Origin: JBDSZL01 sp039925145
Lineage (GTDB): Bacteria; Acidobacteriota; Vicinamibacteria; Vicinamibacterales; SCN-69-37
Length of the DNA stretch: 64,000 nucleotides
Assembly: GCA_039925145.1 (NCBI GenBank)
Contig: JBDSZL010000073.1
Location: 1-64,000 of the forward strand
Direction of reading: 5' to 3'
The notes under the pieces are model-generated. The model searched no databases. It was given only the letters and a program-made list of their open reading frames with translations, and was not told the origin of the DNA. The first letter of the stretch is position 1. Each line of letters starts with the position of its first letter. A program made the translations under genes and the position numbers. Of the stretch, positions 56,968-64,000 are shown piece after piece.

Positions 56968-57078
56968 TCAGCCAAGCATCGCGTCCATACGCGTCGCCGC
57001 TTTTGCGGCGGTCTGCTTCACCAGATGTCAGTAGAGATCCGCGGTGGTACGAATCTCCGCGTGCCCGAGCAGCATGGA
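56968..57078 (-). pseudogene. C-terminal remnant of a tyrosine recombinase (integrase)
   Basis: Only the last 37 codons remain. They read MLLGHAEIRTTADLY, then a TGA stop, then HLVKQTAAKAATRMDAM with the normal end LG and stop. LGHxxIxTT-x-x-Y is the signature around the catalytic Tyr. The TGA sits directly after the Tyr, where this family normally has Ser or Thr. The 5' part is lost at 57076-57079, where unrelated plus-strand sequence begins. Its place just past the 3' end of tRNA-Thr is the classic site of an integrated element. Confidence 0.8.
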
Positions 57079-57797
57079 GCTCTCGACCACCTACGCGTAC
57101 AGCACCCTCTCGGGCGGGTGGTTTGGCGTCAGCCGGGTGGCGTACATCGGGCTGGCGACGGTGCCGCTGACATTGGACTGAGGCAGCACGGGCACGGGAG
57201 GTATCACGGCGAGCGGTCTCTCATGCGCTGGCGGAGCGAACACGCAGGGTATTCCGTCCGGCGCCACGTATCCGCTCCAGACCGTGGTGACGCTGATCCC
57301 GCAGCCCGATCCGGACTCGACGTTCAGCGGGTGGACGGGCGCCTGTAGCGGGACGGGGGCGTGTCAGGCCATGATGGCCGGGGCACGGTTTGCATCGGCG
57401 AGCTTCGCAAGGGTGCCGACCGCGATCGACACGACGTACTACCACACGGACGTGATCGGCTCGGTCCGGGCGCTCACGGACGCCACGGGTGCGGTGCTGC
57501 AGCGCCACGATTATCTGCCCTTCGGTGAGGACGCGGCACCGATGACCGGCGACCCGATGCGGTTTACTGGGAAGGAGCTGGATCCGGAGACGGCCCTGCA
57601 GAATTTGGGGGCCCGGTATCTCCGAAATAGCTGGGGCCGGTTCTCGCGGGTTGACCCGCTGCACGTGGGTGCGGCGATGACTGACCCCGCAACAGTGGAA
57701 CCGGTACGCGTACGCCAGAAATAATCCTCTCGCGCACGTTGACCCAACCGGCCTGCAGGATATACCTGTGTTCAGAGTTGATGTATGTGCGTCGTAA
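57077..57797 (+). pseudogene. Rhs/YD-repeat protein remnant with stop and frameshift
   Basis: A broken coding region in one frame from 57077. It has a TGA at 57179, then a Cys-containing beta repeat (STFSGWTGACSGTGACQAMM), then the Rhs core: YYHTDVIGSVRALTDATGAV, DYLPFGED, FTGKELDPETALQNLGARY and GRFSRVDPLHVG. At 57685-57688 a run of four C shifts the frame; removing one base restores DPQQWNRYAYARNNPLAHVD and PTGLQ, with a stop at 57797. The N-terminal bulk and any C-terminal toxin are absent. Confidence 0.85.
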
Positions 57798-57898
57798 GTC
57801 AGGTGGAAAAACTCGCAGTCGCCCAATCCCAGGTTGCGGTCACAACTACAGGGAACGATTTCGACGCGTTTGAGATTGACGAGGGGAGAGCATGGTGA
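57785..57898 (+). CDS. Small ORF (37 aa) overlapping the permease start
   Basis: A 37-residue ORF, MCVVSQVEKLAVAQSQVAVT to DFDAFEIDEGRAW. Its stop overlaps the permease ATG by 7 bp, so translation could be coupled. No ribosome site is obvious. It is unlike the Rhs frame and has ordinary amino-acid composition. It could be a real small gene, a leader or a fragment. Confidence 0.3.
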   Translation: MCVVSQVEKLAVAQSQVAVTTTGNDFDAFEIDEGRAW

Positions 57899-60306
57899 AG
57901 AAGCGCCGCATCGGCATTGTCTTAGCTTGCGGTCTTGTCGTTGCGACGGCGGCGGGCGCGACTGTCACAGTGTTCATGTTTGTTAATGCGCTGTGGTTGT
58001 CGCCGCCAGACGTACATGACCCGGCAAGACTAGTAGTCGTACTCCAGCCGTCCCGCTACCAAGACGGCTCCAGATGGGGACCACAAGCCCTGCAAGACTT
58101 CGCCGCCATTCCCGTGTTTGAGGGCGTCGCTGGACAGATTGTTGCACGTGACGGGGGCAGAGATCTCTCCGTCTCAATTGGATTTCCAAGCCTCGCAGAA
58201 CGGCCGGCGATCTTAGGCATTACTCACACATATTTCAAGGTACTGGGCGTTCCCCTAATCGGCCGGGGGATCGAGGCGATGGACAACCTCCCTGCGGCCC
58301 CCGCCGCCGCGGTCATAAGTCGCCGCCTCTGGCAAGAAGGGTTTGGCGCCGACCCACAAGTTCTCGGCCGCCAAATCGCCGCAACACCCGAGCCTATTAC
58401 GATTGTCGGCGTGGTGGCGAGCGACTTTCGCGGTCTTTTCCGCGGCGAGACCGTCGACTTGTGGCTGCCTGAGGCGATCATGCCTCGGCTCGCGTCGGGA
58501 GTTGTGGACTCAAGTGGGCCCATGCCAATGATCGCGATCGGCCGGCTGCGAGACGGCCTTACGGTCGCACAGGCGACAGGGGCTTTTCGACAGGCTCATG
58601 CAGCGAATGGGCGACAAAGCGACCATCTATCACTCACAGCCGCCAGTCGGCTGTTCACTGCACCCGACCTGCCGCTTGTCGTTGCCGAGGACGGCGGGCT
58701 ACTCGCCATTGTTGGTTCCTTAGCCGCGCTACTTCTTGCTGCTGGAGCCGCCACTCTATTGGCGCTGCTATTGGTGCACTACGACACCCGCCGTCGAGAG
58801 CTGATGATTCGGGTCGCGCTCGGCGACACGCCTTTTGGAATTGCCGGCAGGCTTGTGAGACAACTGGCAGCAATTGCTGCTGTTGGTCTCGGTGGTGCGC
58901 TCCTTGTTAGTGTCACGGTCGCTAATAACGCTCCGGCACTCATTCTAGAGGGTGGAGTGGACTTGTCGCGCTTGTCGCTGGTCGTGGACTGGCGCGTCCT
59001 TCTGGTGGCCGCAGCTGCAGTGCTGTTGGTGGTTGGCGCTACTGGCGCTGTATGCATTGGGCACTGCCTTGGCACGATCTCGCACGGCGTGGCTGGTGCG
59101 AAGGGTGCGTCGACGACACGCAGCTCGACTCATTTGAGAAGGGTTGTCTTGTTCGGCCACGTTTCCGTCACACTGGCGCTGCTCGTCTCTGCCGCGACAT
59201 GCGTTCGCACGTTCTATCTGGCGGCAGCGAAAGGACCAGGCTTTAGAACGGACAGCTCACTCTTTCTATCCGTGCAGACACGGTCGTTTCGGGGTTGGAC
59301 CGCCGAACGGCGACAGATTCAAGCCGAACAGGATAGCGAGACGGCCCGTGCTCTTCTCGCCACACTCCGGGCTATGCCTTCGGTGACTGCCGTATCGCTT
59401 GGACCAGCGCCGATCGGTCTGACGCCAGGCGGTGGGATCGCGAATCAGTCACCAGTAGAGACACAAGATATTGCCCTCGGAGCGAGAGTTGCTCCAGTTA
59501 CTGTCTCACCGCAGTATTTTGCTGCGATCGGCACGGATTTTCGGCAGGGCGGCACGGGAACGCCTGAGCAGTTGGTGATCAGCGAGTCACTGGCCGCAGC
59601 ATTGTGGCCGGGACAGCGCCCAGTCGGACGGTGGTTGCGGTGGGGATCTGTGTCTGGGGTCGTAACAGGCAGTGTCGATATAGCCTACGCGTCAATTCAT
59701 CTGGGCCGCCCGGCCGTGATTTATCAACTAAACGCTGATGGCACCCTGCCCAGCCAGTTGGACCAGGCGCGTTTAGACATCACGCTGTCAGCGAACGCGC
59801 CTGACACCTTGAAGGAGAATGTCCGCCGCGCGGTGCGGGAGGCCTTTCCCGGCGCCCTAAGTGTCACGGTCAGAACGGGTCGCGAGATTGTTGACTCAGA
59901 CTTGAGCAGAGAGCGAATGGCGGCGATCTTCCTCGTTGGGGTGTCGGTTTCCGCTTGGGTCCTGGGCGTCGGAAGCATATTCGGACTTGTTAGTTTTGTC
60001 GCAAGGACGCGTCGTCGTGAGTTTGGTGTGATGCTGGCGATCGGCGCGAGCTTGACTGCAATCACGAGGTCCGCGATGAGGTACGCCCTTGAGCCCGTCA
60101 TAGGTGGTGTCGTTTTTGCCTTGTGTATTGCCTTGGTGGCCGAGAGGTGGCTTGCTGCCGTGCTCGTCGGAATTCCGCCGGGTAACTGGCTGGCGTATGC
60201 GCTTCCGGCTCTCGCGTTTCTCCTAGCTGCCGTGACGGCAGCGCTTGCTGGTGCCTGGAAGTTGCGAGTCTTAGATCCTGTTGATGCTCTGCGCGAGGAG
60301 GTCTAA
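57892..60306 (+). CDS. MacB/FtsX-type orphan ABC permease (acidobacterial duplicated type)
   Basis: An 804-residue membrane protein with two MacB-like halves. TM1 at about 10-32, a periplasmic domain (about 33-255), TM2-TM4 (about 265-390), TM5 (about 425-445), a second periplasmic domain (about 446-680) and TM6-TM8 (about 690-795), ending LRVLDPVDALREEV. FtsX motifs RRRELMIRVALGD and RTRRREFGVMLAIGAS are present. No ATPase gene is adjacent. The usual N-terminal extension of this group is missing. Third-position GC is visibly lower than in core genes, which suggests a different origin. Confidence 0.88.
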   Translation: MVKKRRIGIVLACGLVVATAAGATVTVFMFVNALWLSPPDVHDPARLVVVLQPSRYQDGSRWGPQALQDFAAIPVFEGVAGQIVARDGGRDLSVSIGFPSLAERPAILGITHTYFKVLGVPLIGRGIEAMDNLPAAPAAAVISRRLWQEGFGADPQVLGRQIAATPEPITIVGVVASDFRGLFRGETVDLWLPEAIMPRLASGVVDSSGPMPMIAIGRLRDGLTVAQATGAFRQAHAANGRQSDHLSLTAASRLFTAPDLPLVVAEDGGLLAIVGSLAALLLAAGAATLLALLLVHYDTRRRELMIRVALGDTPFGIAGRLVRQLAAIAAVGLGGALLVSVTVANNAPALILEGGVDLSRLSLVVDWRVLLVAAAAVLLVVGATGAVCIGHCLGTISHGVAGAKGASTTRSSTHLRRVVLFGHVSVTLALLVSAATCVRTFYLAAAKGPGFRTDSSLFLSVQTRSFRGWTAERRQIQAEQDSETARALLATLRAMPSVTAVSLGPAPIGLTPGGGIANQSPVETQDIALGARVAPVTVSPQYFAAIGTDFRQGGTGTPEQLVISESLAAALWPGQRPVGRWLRWGSVSGVVTGSVDIAYASIHLGRPAVIYQLNADGTLPSQLDQARLDITLSANAPDTLKENVRRAVREAFPGALSVTVRTGREIVDSDLSRERMAAIFLVGVSVSAWVLGVGSIFGLVSFVARTRRREFGVMLAIGASLTAITRSAMRYALEPVIGGVVFALCIALVAERWLAAVLVGIPPGNWLAYALPALAFLLAAVTAALAGAWKLRVLDPVDALREEV

Positions 60307-60972
60307 ATGAGCTTTCGTAATTGTTCGCGTCGTACACCCGGCGTGCTGAGACGCTTGCTCTTTTTTGCCCTGTTAGTCTTCAGCGCGGGCTTCGGTCAGG
60401 CGGGTCTCCCTGGTCAGTTTGGAAGTGCGCGTGGCAGAGGTCCGGCCTCGGGCACGGTCTCCGCCAACAGCGAGGCCGCCGTTGTCGACTTCCTTAAAAA
60501 GAAGCCCCTGCAGCTCCTTGCGATCGAACCACAGCTTGTCCTGAAGGCCGTCCACTCTCCCACGCCACAACCTGGGCAGTACGTATTCGAGTTCTACCTC
60601 GATGGGGCGCGTGTGCACGGAATCAACGCGATTGCGGACGTCGACAGCTCACTCGAGATCCGAGTCCGCGAGAGATATCCCGAACCGTTAGCTTTCGTCA
60701 GGCAGGCGGGGTCAGCAGGGTTACTGTTGCCAGCCGATGTCCGGAAGAAGGCGCTTTCGGCAGTTGGAGGGCGCGCCGCAAACGTCGCGACGGCGGCGAT
60801 CGAAGACGTATGGGTTCATTCCGATCAAGGATTTCGGCGGGGACGCTGGTTGACCTTCGCCAGCGACGACGGCGCACATCAGTGGGACGTCGTGATTGAC
60901 GCGCGCACCGGCGCTACTCTCTTGATGCGCGATCGCCTTCATCCGGAGGGTGTGAGACCAGGCGGTCGCTGA
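60307..60972 (+). CDS. Secreted PepSY/FTP-like protein
   Basis: A 221-residue exported protein starting at the codon after the permease stop, with GAGGAGG inside the permease end. Signal region LRRLLFFALLVFSAGFGQA. Residues about 45-120 (VVDFLKKKPLQLLAI, YVFEFYLDGARVHGINAIAD) and 160-215 (WLTFASDDGAHQWDVVIDAR, then TGATLLMRDRL) resemble PepSY/FTP propeptide folds, which bind or inhibit peptidases. It is co-transcribed with the permease. Function is inferred only at fold level. Confidence 0.6.
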   Translation: MSFRNCSRRTPGVLRRLLFFALLVFSAGFGQAGLPGQFGSARGRGPASGTVSANSEAAVVDFLKKKPLQLLAIEPQLVLKAVHSPTPQPGQYVFEFYLDGARVHGINAIADVDSSLEIRVRERYPEPLAFVRQAGSAGLLLPADVRKKALSAVGGRAANVATAAIEDVWVHSDQGFRRGRWLTFASDDGAHQWDVVIDARTGATLLMRDRLHPEGVRPGGR

Positions 60973-61185
60973 AGGCTACCATTCCCCGGCATTGGCCCGC
61001 GCTCTCGGAGTGAGTGGTGCGAATGTGCCGATGAGGCGCGTCGCCGTCTAGGTGGAATCCTCCTTAGCGGCTCGCAGCAAGTATGAAGGCGACCTGCCCG
61101 CCATATCGATGTATCACGTACGATTCGTGATCTGCGCCTTTCGCCACAACCTCAGACGCTAAGGCCGGTCCCGATGGTCCGTTAG

Positions 61186-61204
61186 GAGCCCCGCGGCGGG
61201 GCTC
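61186..61204 (+). terminator. GC-rich hairpin after the PepSY-like gene
   Basis: Nine-bp stem GAGCCCCGC / GCGGGGCTC with a minimal loop and no T-tract. The region 60973-61274 shows no gene on either strand. Confidence 0.4.
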
Positions 61205-61274
61205 GCTCGTGCGAACGGACTTGGAAGAACTCCGACGAAACGGATGGGATTAATCGCAAGCGAATCCAGTACAA

Positions 61275-61484
61275 CTACATGCGCTGAGCGTCCAAATCAA
61301 TGGGCCAACTCTGCCGCTCAATGCGCCGCTGATGGCGACATGGTCGGCAACGACGCGGGAGGGACAAACCCCGCTGGCCGAAAAAATCGATCTCTGAGGG
61401 TTCCAGCGAGAACACGGTCGAGCAGTCGCGGCACGTCCGCTGCTCCGCCTGCTCGCTGATGGGTACTAAATCAAGATCCGGCAT
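61275..61484 (-). CDS. Small zinc-ribbon protein
   Basis: A 69-residue protein with one zinc ribbon: CRDCSTVFSLEPSEIDFFG, QRGLSLPRRCRPCRHQRR. Spacing CxxC...CxxC and the F-x4-E-x3-FF-x3-G pattern match the probable zinc-ribbon (zf-trcl) domain, often found alone or in longer proteins of unknown role. It is divergent from the VWFA gene at 61588. The coding strand is opposite to its island neighbours. Confidence 0.75.
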   Translation of the reverse strand: MPDLDLVPISEQAEQRTCRDCSTVFSLEPSEIDFFGQRGLSLPRRCRPCRHQRRIERQSWPIDLDAQRM

Positions 61485-61587
61485 TCGGAGTCTCGACTAC
61501 GCGGCGGTCACGTCACGCCACCGGCATCGACGACGTGCGCCGCTTTCCCTGAGCGACGAGGCGCTGCCTGATTTACGCTGTTCAGTC

Positions 61588-63441
61588 ATGCATCGCCCCG
61601 CGCTCACTGCATGTCTTGGGATGGCGGCCGCGCTCGCCCTTCAGGCCCAGCAAACGCCGCCGCGACCCTCCGCCGCTTTTGTGTCAGAGGTCGAGCTTGT
61701 CGTCGCCGACGTCTCTGTCCTCGACAAGAAGCGCGCGCCGGTGCGAGGTCTGACCGCATCCGACTTCACCATCCTAGAAGACGGCAAGCGACGAACGGTC
61801 GTCACGTTCGCCGCCGTCGAGCTTCCCGAGCCGCTTTCGGGTGCAGCGCCCTGGGTGCGCACGGTGGCGCCCGACGTTGTGTCGAATACGGTGCCGGACG
61901 AGGGCCGGGTGGTCGTCATCCTGATGGACGACTCCATCACCTGGGTGCAGCAGGCCGACGCGCGTGCGATTGGGCAGGCCATCGTCGCTCAAATGGGCCC
62001 GACGGATGTCGGTGCGGTTGTCTACTCGAGCGCGTTCTCGTCCACGCCGTCGCCGCAGAACTTCACGACAGACCGCGCCAGGCTGCTGGCGGCCGTCAAT
62101 CACCCATTCTTCGGAATGACGCCGGGGCCGGAGATCGACGCGACGCCCTCCGGTGCCGATGAATGTCACACGCGAGCTCTGGAGACGATTGCTCACGTCG
62201 CAGAATCGCTTGCCGAGATTCCCCAGCGCCGCAAGAGTGTGTTCCTTATTGCGCGCACGCTGAGCTTTATGGCTCTCGGTCCCTGCGGTCTGCGGTTGAA
62301 GACCGCGCGCGAACGAGCCTTTCGCGCGGTGGACGTGGCGAATGTGACGGTCCACGCCATCGATCCGTCGGGGTTGGAGTACGTCGAGCCGCAACTACGG
62401 GCCGCCTTGCTCCAACGACAGGACAACTTGGCTGTTTTGCCGGATCGGACCGGTGGTCGGCTGGTTGCTAACACGAATGGGCAGGGACAGCTCGTGCCGA
62501 CGATTTTCGACGAGAGCCGCTCGTACTATCTCCTTGGCTTCGAGCGCGCGAATGCCGCGAATGACGGCGAGTTTCACTCGATCGACGTCAAGGTCCGCCG
62601 CCGTGATGTCAGTGTTCATGCTCGACGCGGATACTACGCACGGCCAGCCCACATGCCGGCAGTGCCGGCGTCGGACGAGCTGCTATCCGCGGCCGTGTCC
62701 CGTCAACTGCCAAGCGATGACATCGCGCTCCGCGCGATTGCGACGCCCGTGGCGGAGATGGGTGGACAGACTGGTGCCGTTGCGGTGGTGGTTGCCGTTG
62801 ATCCAGACCCGACGGGCGTCTCATCGAATCAATTTGACGTCAGCGTCACCGCTTTCGATGCTCGCGGCACGTCGGTGGGCAGCATCCGCCAGCAGGTCGA
62901 GCTCGTTGGCTCGAAGGGCGAACCCTCCGAGATCCTCTCGCGCCTGTCATTGAAGCCCGGGATGTACGAGATTCGGGCTGCGGTTCGGGATCGTGCGAAG
63001 AACCGCACAGGAAGTGTCTACACCTACGTCGACGTGCCGAACTTCCTCAAGAGCGAACTATCTCTGTCGGGCGTCCTATTCGCTGCGCAACCGGCCTGGG
63101 CGGCAGGCCCGTCGGCCCTGTTCAGCGATCTGCCGATCGTGCCTACGACACAGCGGACGTTTCGGCGAACCGATCGGGTCACCGGATTTCTCAGCCTGCA
63201 TCAGACGGGCACGCCCAAATCGATCGCCGTCACGTTGCACATCACAGACGAACAGGGCCGGGCGTTGATCACCGATGCCAGTGCGATCGATGGGCGAGAC
63301 ATGGCGGGTTCACCGGCCACGGCGGACTACCGGTTTCGGCTGCCGGTCGCAAACCTGGCCAGCGGTGGTTATCTTCTGACCATTGAAGCCGCGGCCGGAA
63401 AACAGGTCCAACGGCGGGACATTAAGTTCACCGTGCGCTGA
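61588..63441 (+). CDS. VWFA-related protein, acidobacterial type, secreted
   Basis: A 617-residue exported protein. ATG 61588 gives a short signal (LTACLGMAAALALQAQQ); an upstream frame to 61459 is antisense to the zinc-ribbon gene. Opening motifs VELVVADVSVLDKK and GLTASDFTILEDGKR are the family start. The VWA region has VVVILMDDSITWVQQ in place of DxSxS, so the metal site is degenerate. HARRGYYARP closes the VWA part, and a beta-sandwich C-terminal region follows (ANLASGGYLLTIEA). It parallels the protein at 3320 in layout. Confidence 0.87.
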   Translation: MHRPALTACLGMAAALALQAQQTPPRPSAAFVSEVELVVADVSVLDKKRAPVRGLTASDFTILEDGKRRTVVTFAAVELPEPLSGAAPWVRTVAPDVVSNTVPDEGRVVVILMDDSITWVQQADARAIGQAIVAQMGPTDVGAVVYSSAFSSTPSPQNFTTDRARLLAAVNHPFFGMTPGPEIDATPSGADECHTRALETIAHVAESLAEIPQRRKSVFLIARTLSFMALGPCGLRLKTARERAFRAVDVANVTVHAIDPSGLEYVEPQLRAALLQRQDNLAVLPDRTGGRLVANTNGQGQLVPTIFDESRSYYLLGFERANAANDGEFHSIDVKVRRRDVSVHARRGYYARPAHMPAVPASDELLSAAVSRQLPSDDIALRAIATPVAEMGGQTGAVAVVVAVDPDPTGVSSNQFDVSVTAFDARGTSVGSIRQQVELVGSKGEPSEILSRLSLKPGMYEIRAAVRDRAKNRTGSVYTYVDVPNFLKSELSLSGVLFAAQPAWAAGPSALFSDLPIVPTTQRTFRRTDRVTGFLSLHQTGTPKSIAVTLHITDEQGRALITDASAIDGRDMAGSPATADYRFRLPVANLASGGYLLTIEAAAGKQVQRRDIKFTVR

Positions 63442-63683
63442 CTCGGCCCGAGCGATTCACAATGCCGAGCAAAACTCCAATAGGGGACACTTCGGTCACG
63501 TCCGCATCGGCCGCGGGACGCGGCGCTCTCCGCCTTCGTGTTGGTGCTCGGCTATCCTAGGCGCGCCCCTCGGCGCGGCGGTGCGGGGGGGCGTAGGAGG
63601 CGCGCTCGGCGCCGGCAGCGGAGCCATTATGGGCTCTTTCCGAGCCGGTGGGTGCTCTCTGCTGCTTGGAGCGTATAGGCCCG
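63442..63683. other. Intergenic stretch with glycine-rich open frame
   Basis: One plus-strand frame encodes LGAAVRGGVGGALGAGSGAI, which looks like a glycine-zipper segment, but there is no credible start or signal sequence. It may be a decayed gene or chance. Confidence 0.4.
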
Positions 63684-64000
63684 AATGACGACTTCTTCTT
63701 GGGCGCTTGTCGTAACATTTGGCACGCTCGGTGCTGCGCTCGCGGTTATGGCCTACGGCACTTTGGCCAGGAACCGGTTCGGCATCAACATCAATTCTGT
63801 CGTATGCCCGCGATGCACCACGCATTTGCCTCGCACCCGGGAGCCAAACGGTCTTCGCCAGAAGCTTTGGGGCGGCTGGACGTGCCCTGTCTGCCGCGCA
63901 GAAATCGACAAGTGGGGGCGCGAACTGCCCAACGTACACGCTCCAAACAATCTCAGCGACGGGCATCGCGAGCCAAAACGTCGCTTCTTAAGTACACTGC
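63684..64000 (+). CDS. Membrane-anchored zinc-ribbon protein (runs off right edge)
   Basis: At least 105 residues. One transmembrane segment near the N-terminus (WALVVTFGTLGAALAVMAYG, about 6-25) is followed by a CPRC ... CPVC zinc-ribbon-like region (about 42-75). The frame is still open at the right edge. No family is recognised. Its ribosome site is weak. It would be a small envelope protein if complete soon after the edge. Confidence 0.55.

Overview
The window is about 64 kb of GC-rich bacterial chromosome, most likely from an Acidobacteriota member near the Vicinamibacteria. This is inferred from three proteins of the acidobacterial VWFA-related type, a stand-alone MacB/FtsX permease of the acidobacterial orphan kind, a bacillithiol operon, and no close likeness to any model genome. 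No rRNA, CRISPR array or intact insertion sequence is visible. Genes are dense and often overlap by ATGA or GTGA.

Layout. 1-8.6 kb (minus strand): valS (cut by the window edge), a receiver protein, a B12-binding protein, a VWFA protein, a HIT hydrolase, an HU/IHF protein and an enlarged ribosomal protein S1. 8.8-14 kb: a stress/envelope block with a histone-like DUF6335 protein, an acidic protein, a DUF1003 protein, a secreted protein, a glycosyltransferase, YtxH and DUF948 proteins. 14.2-20.3 kb: a TamB / TamA-like pair. 20.4-24.4 kb: two-component genes including a sigma54 activator. 24.5-33 kb: cmk, a hydrolase, and a housekeeping run on the minus strand (uvrC, M50 protease, trpS, scpA, scpB, rluB). 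33-42 kb: CDP-alcohol phosphatidyltransferase, efp, a NarL-type regulator, hsp20, htrA, a methyladenine glycosylase, a HEAT protein and uvrA. 42-50 kb: RRM protein, arginine-deiminase-like enzyme, M28 peptidase, secreted lectin-like protein, and the operon bshB1-bshA-decarboxylase-crcB. 50-56.4 kb: a second sigma54 activator with its kinase, a lipoprotein, a TPR-like protein, a VWFA protein and an OmpA lipoprotein.

At 56.8 kb a tRNA-Thr marks the edge of a decayed island. Just past it lie an integrase remnant with a stop after its catalytic Tyr, a frameshifted Rhs remnant, a small ORF, an orphan permease, a secreted PepSY-like protein, two zinc-ribbon proteins and another VWFA protein. The permease has visibly lower third-position GC than the core genes.

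The main system-level observation is a set of -24/-12 (sigma54) promoter-like sites with GG-N10-GC spacing in front of envelope and stress genes on both strands. Two NtrC-family activators sit in the same window. Other notable points are an in-frame duplication of an S1 domain in rpsA, a possibly lipidated TamA, two arrays of one GCTTRCG heptamer, an aromatic-type decarboxylase in the bacillithiol operon, an R-to-I change in a CDP-alcohol phosphatidyltransferase motif, and an unusual EF-P loop. All functional names rest on reading motifs by eye; no database search was run.
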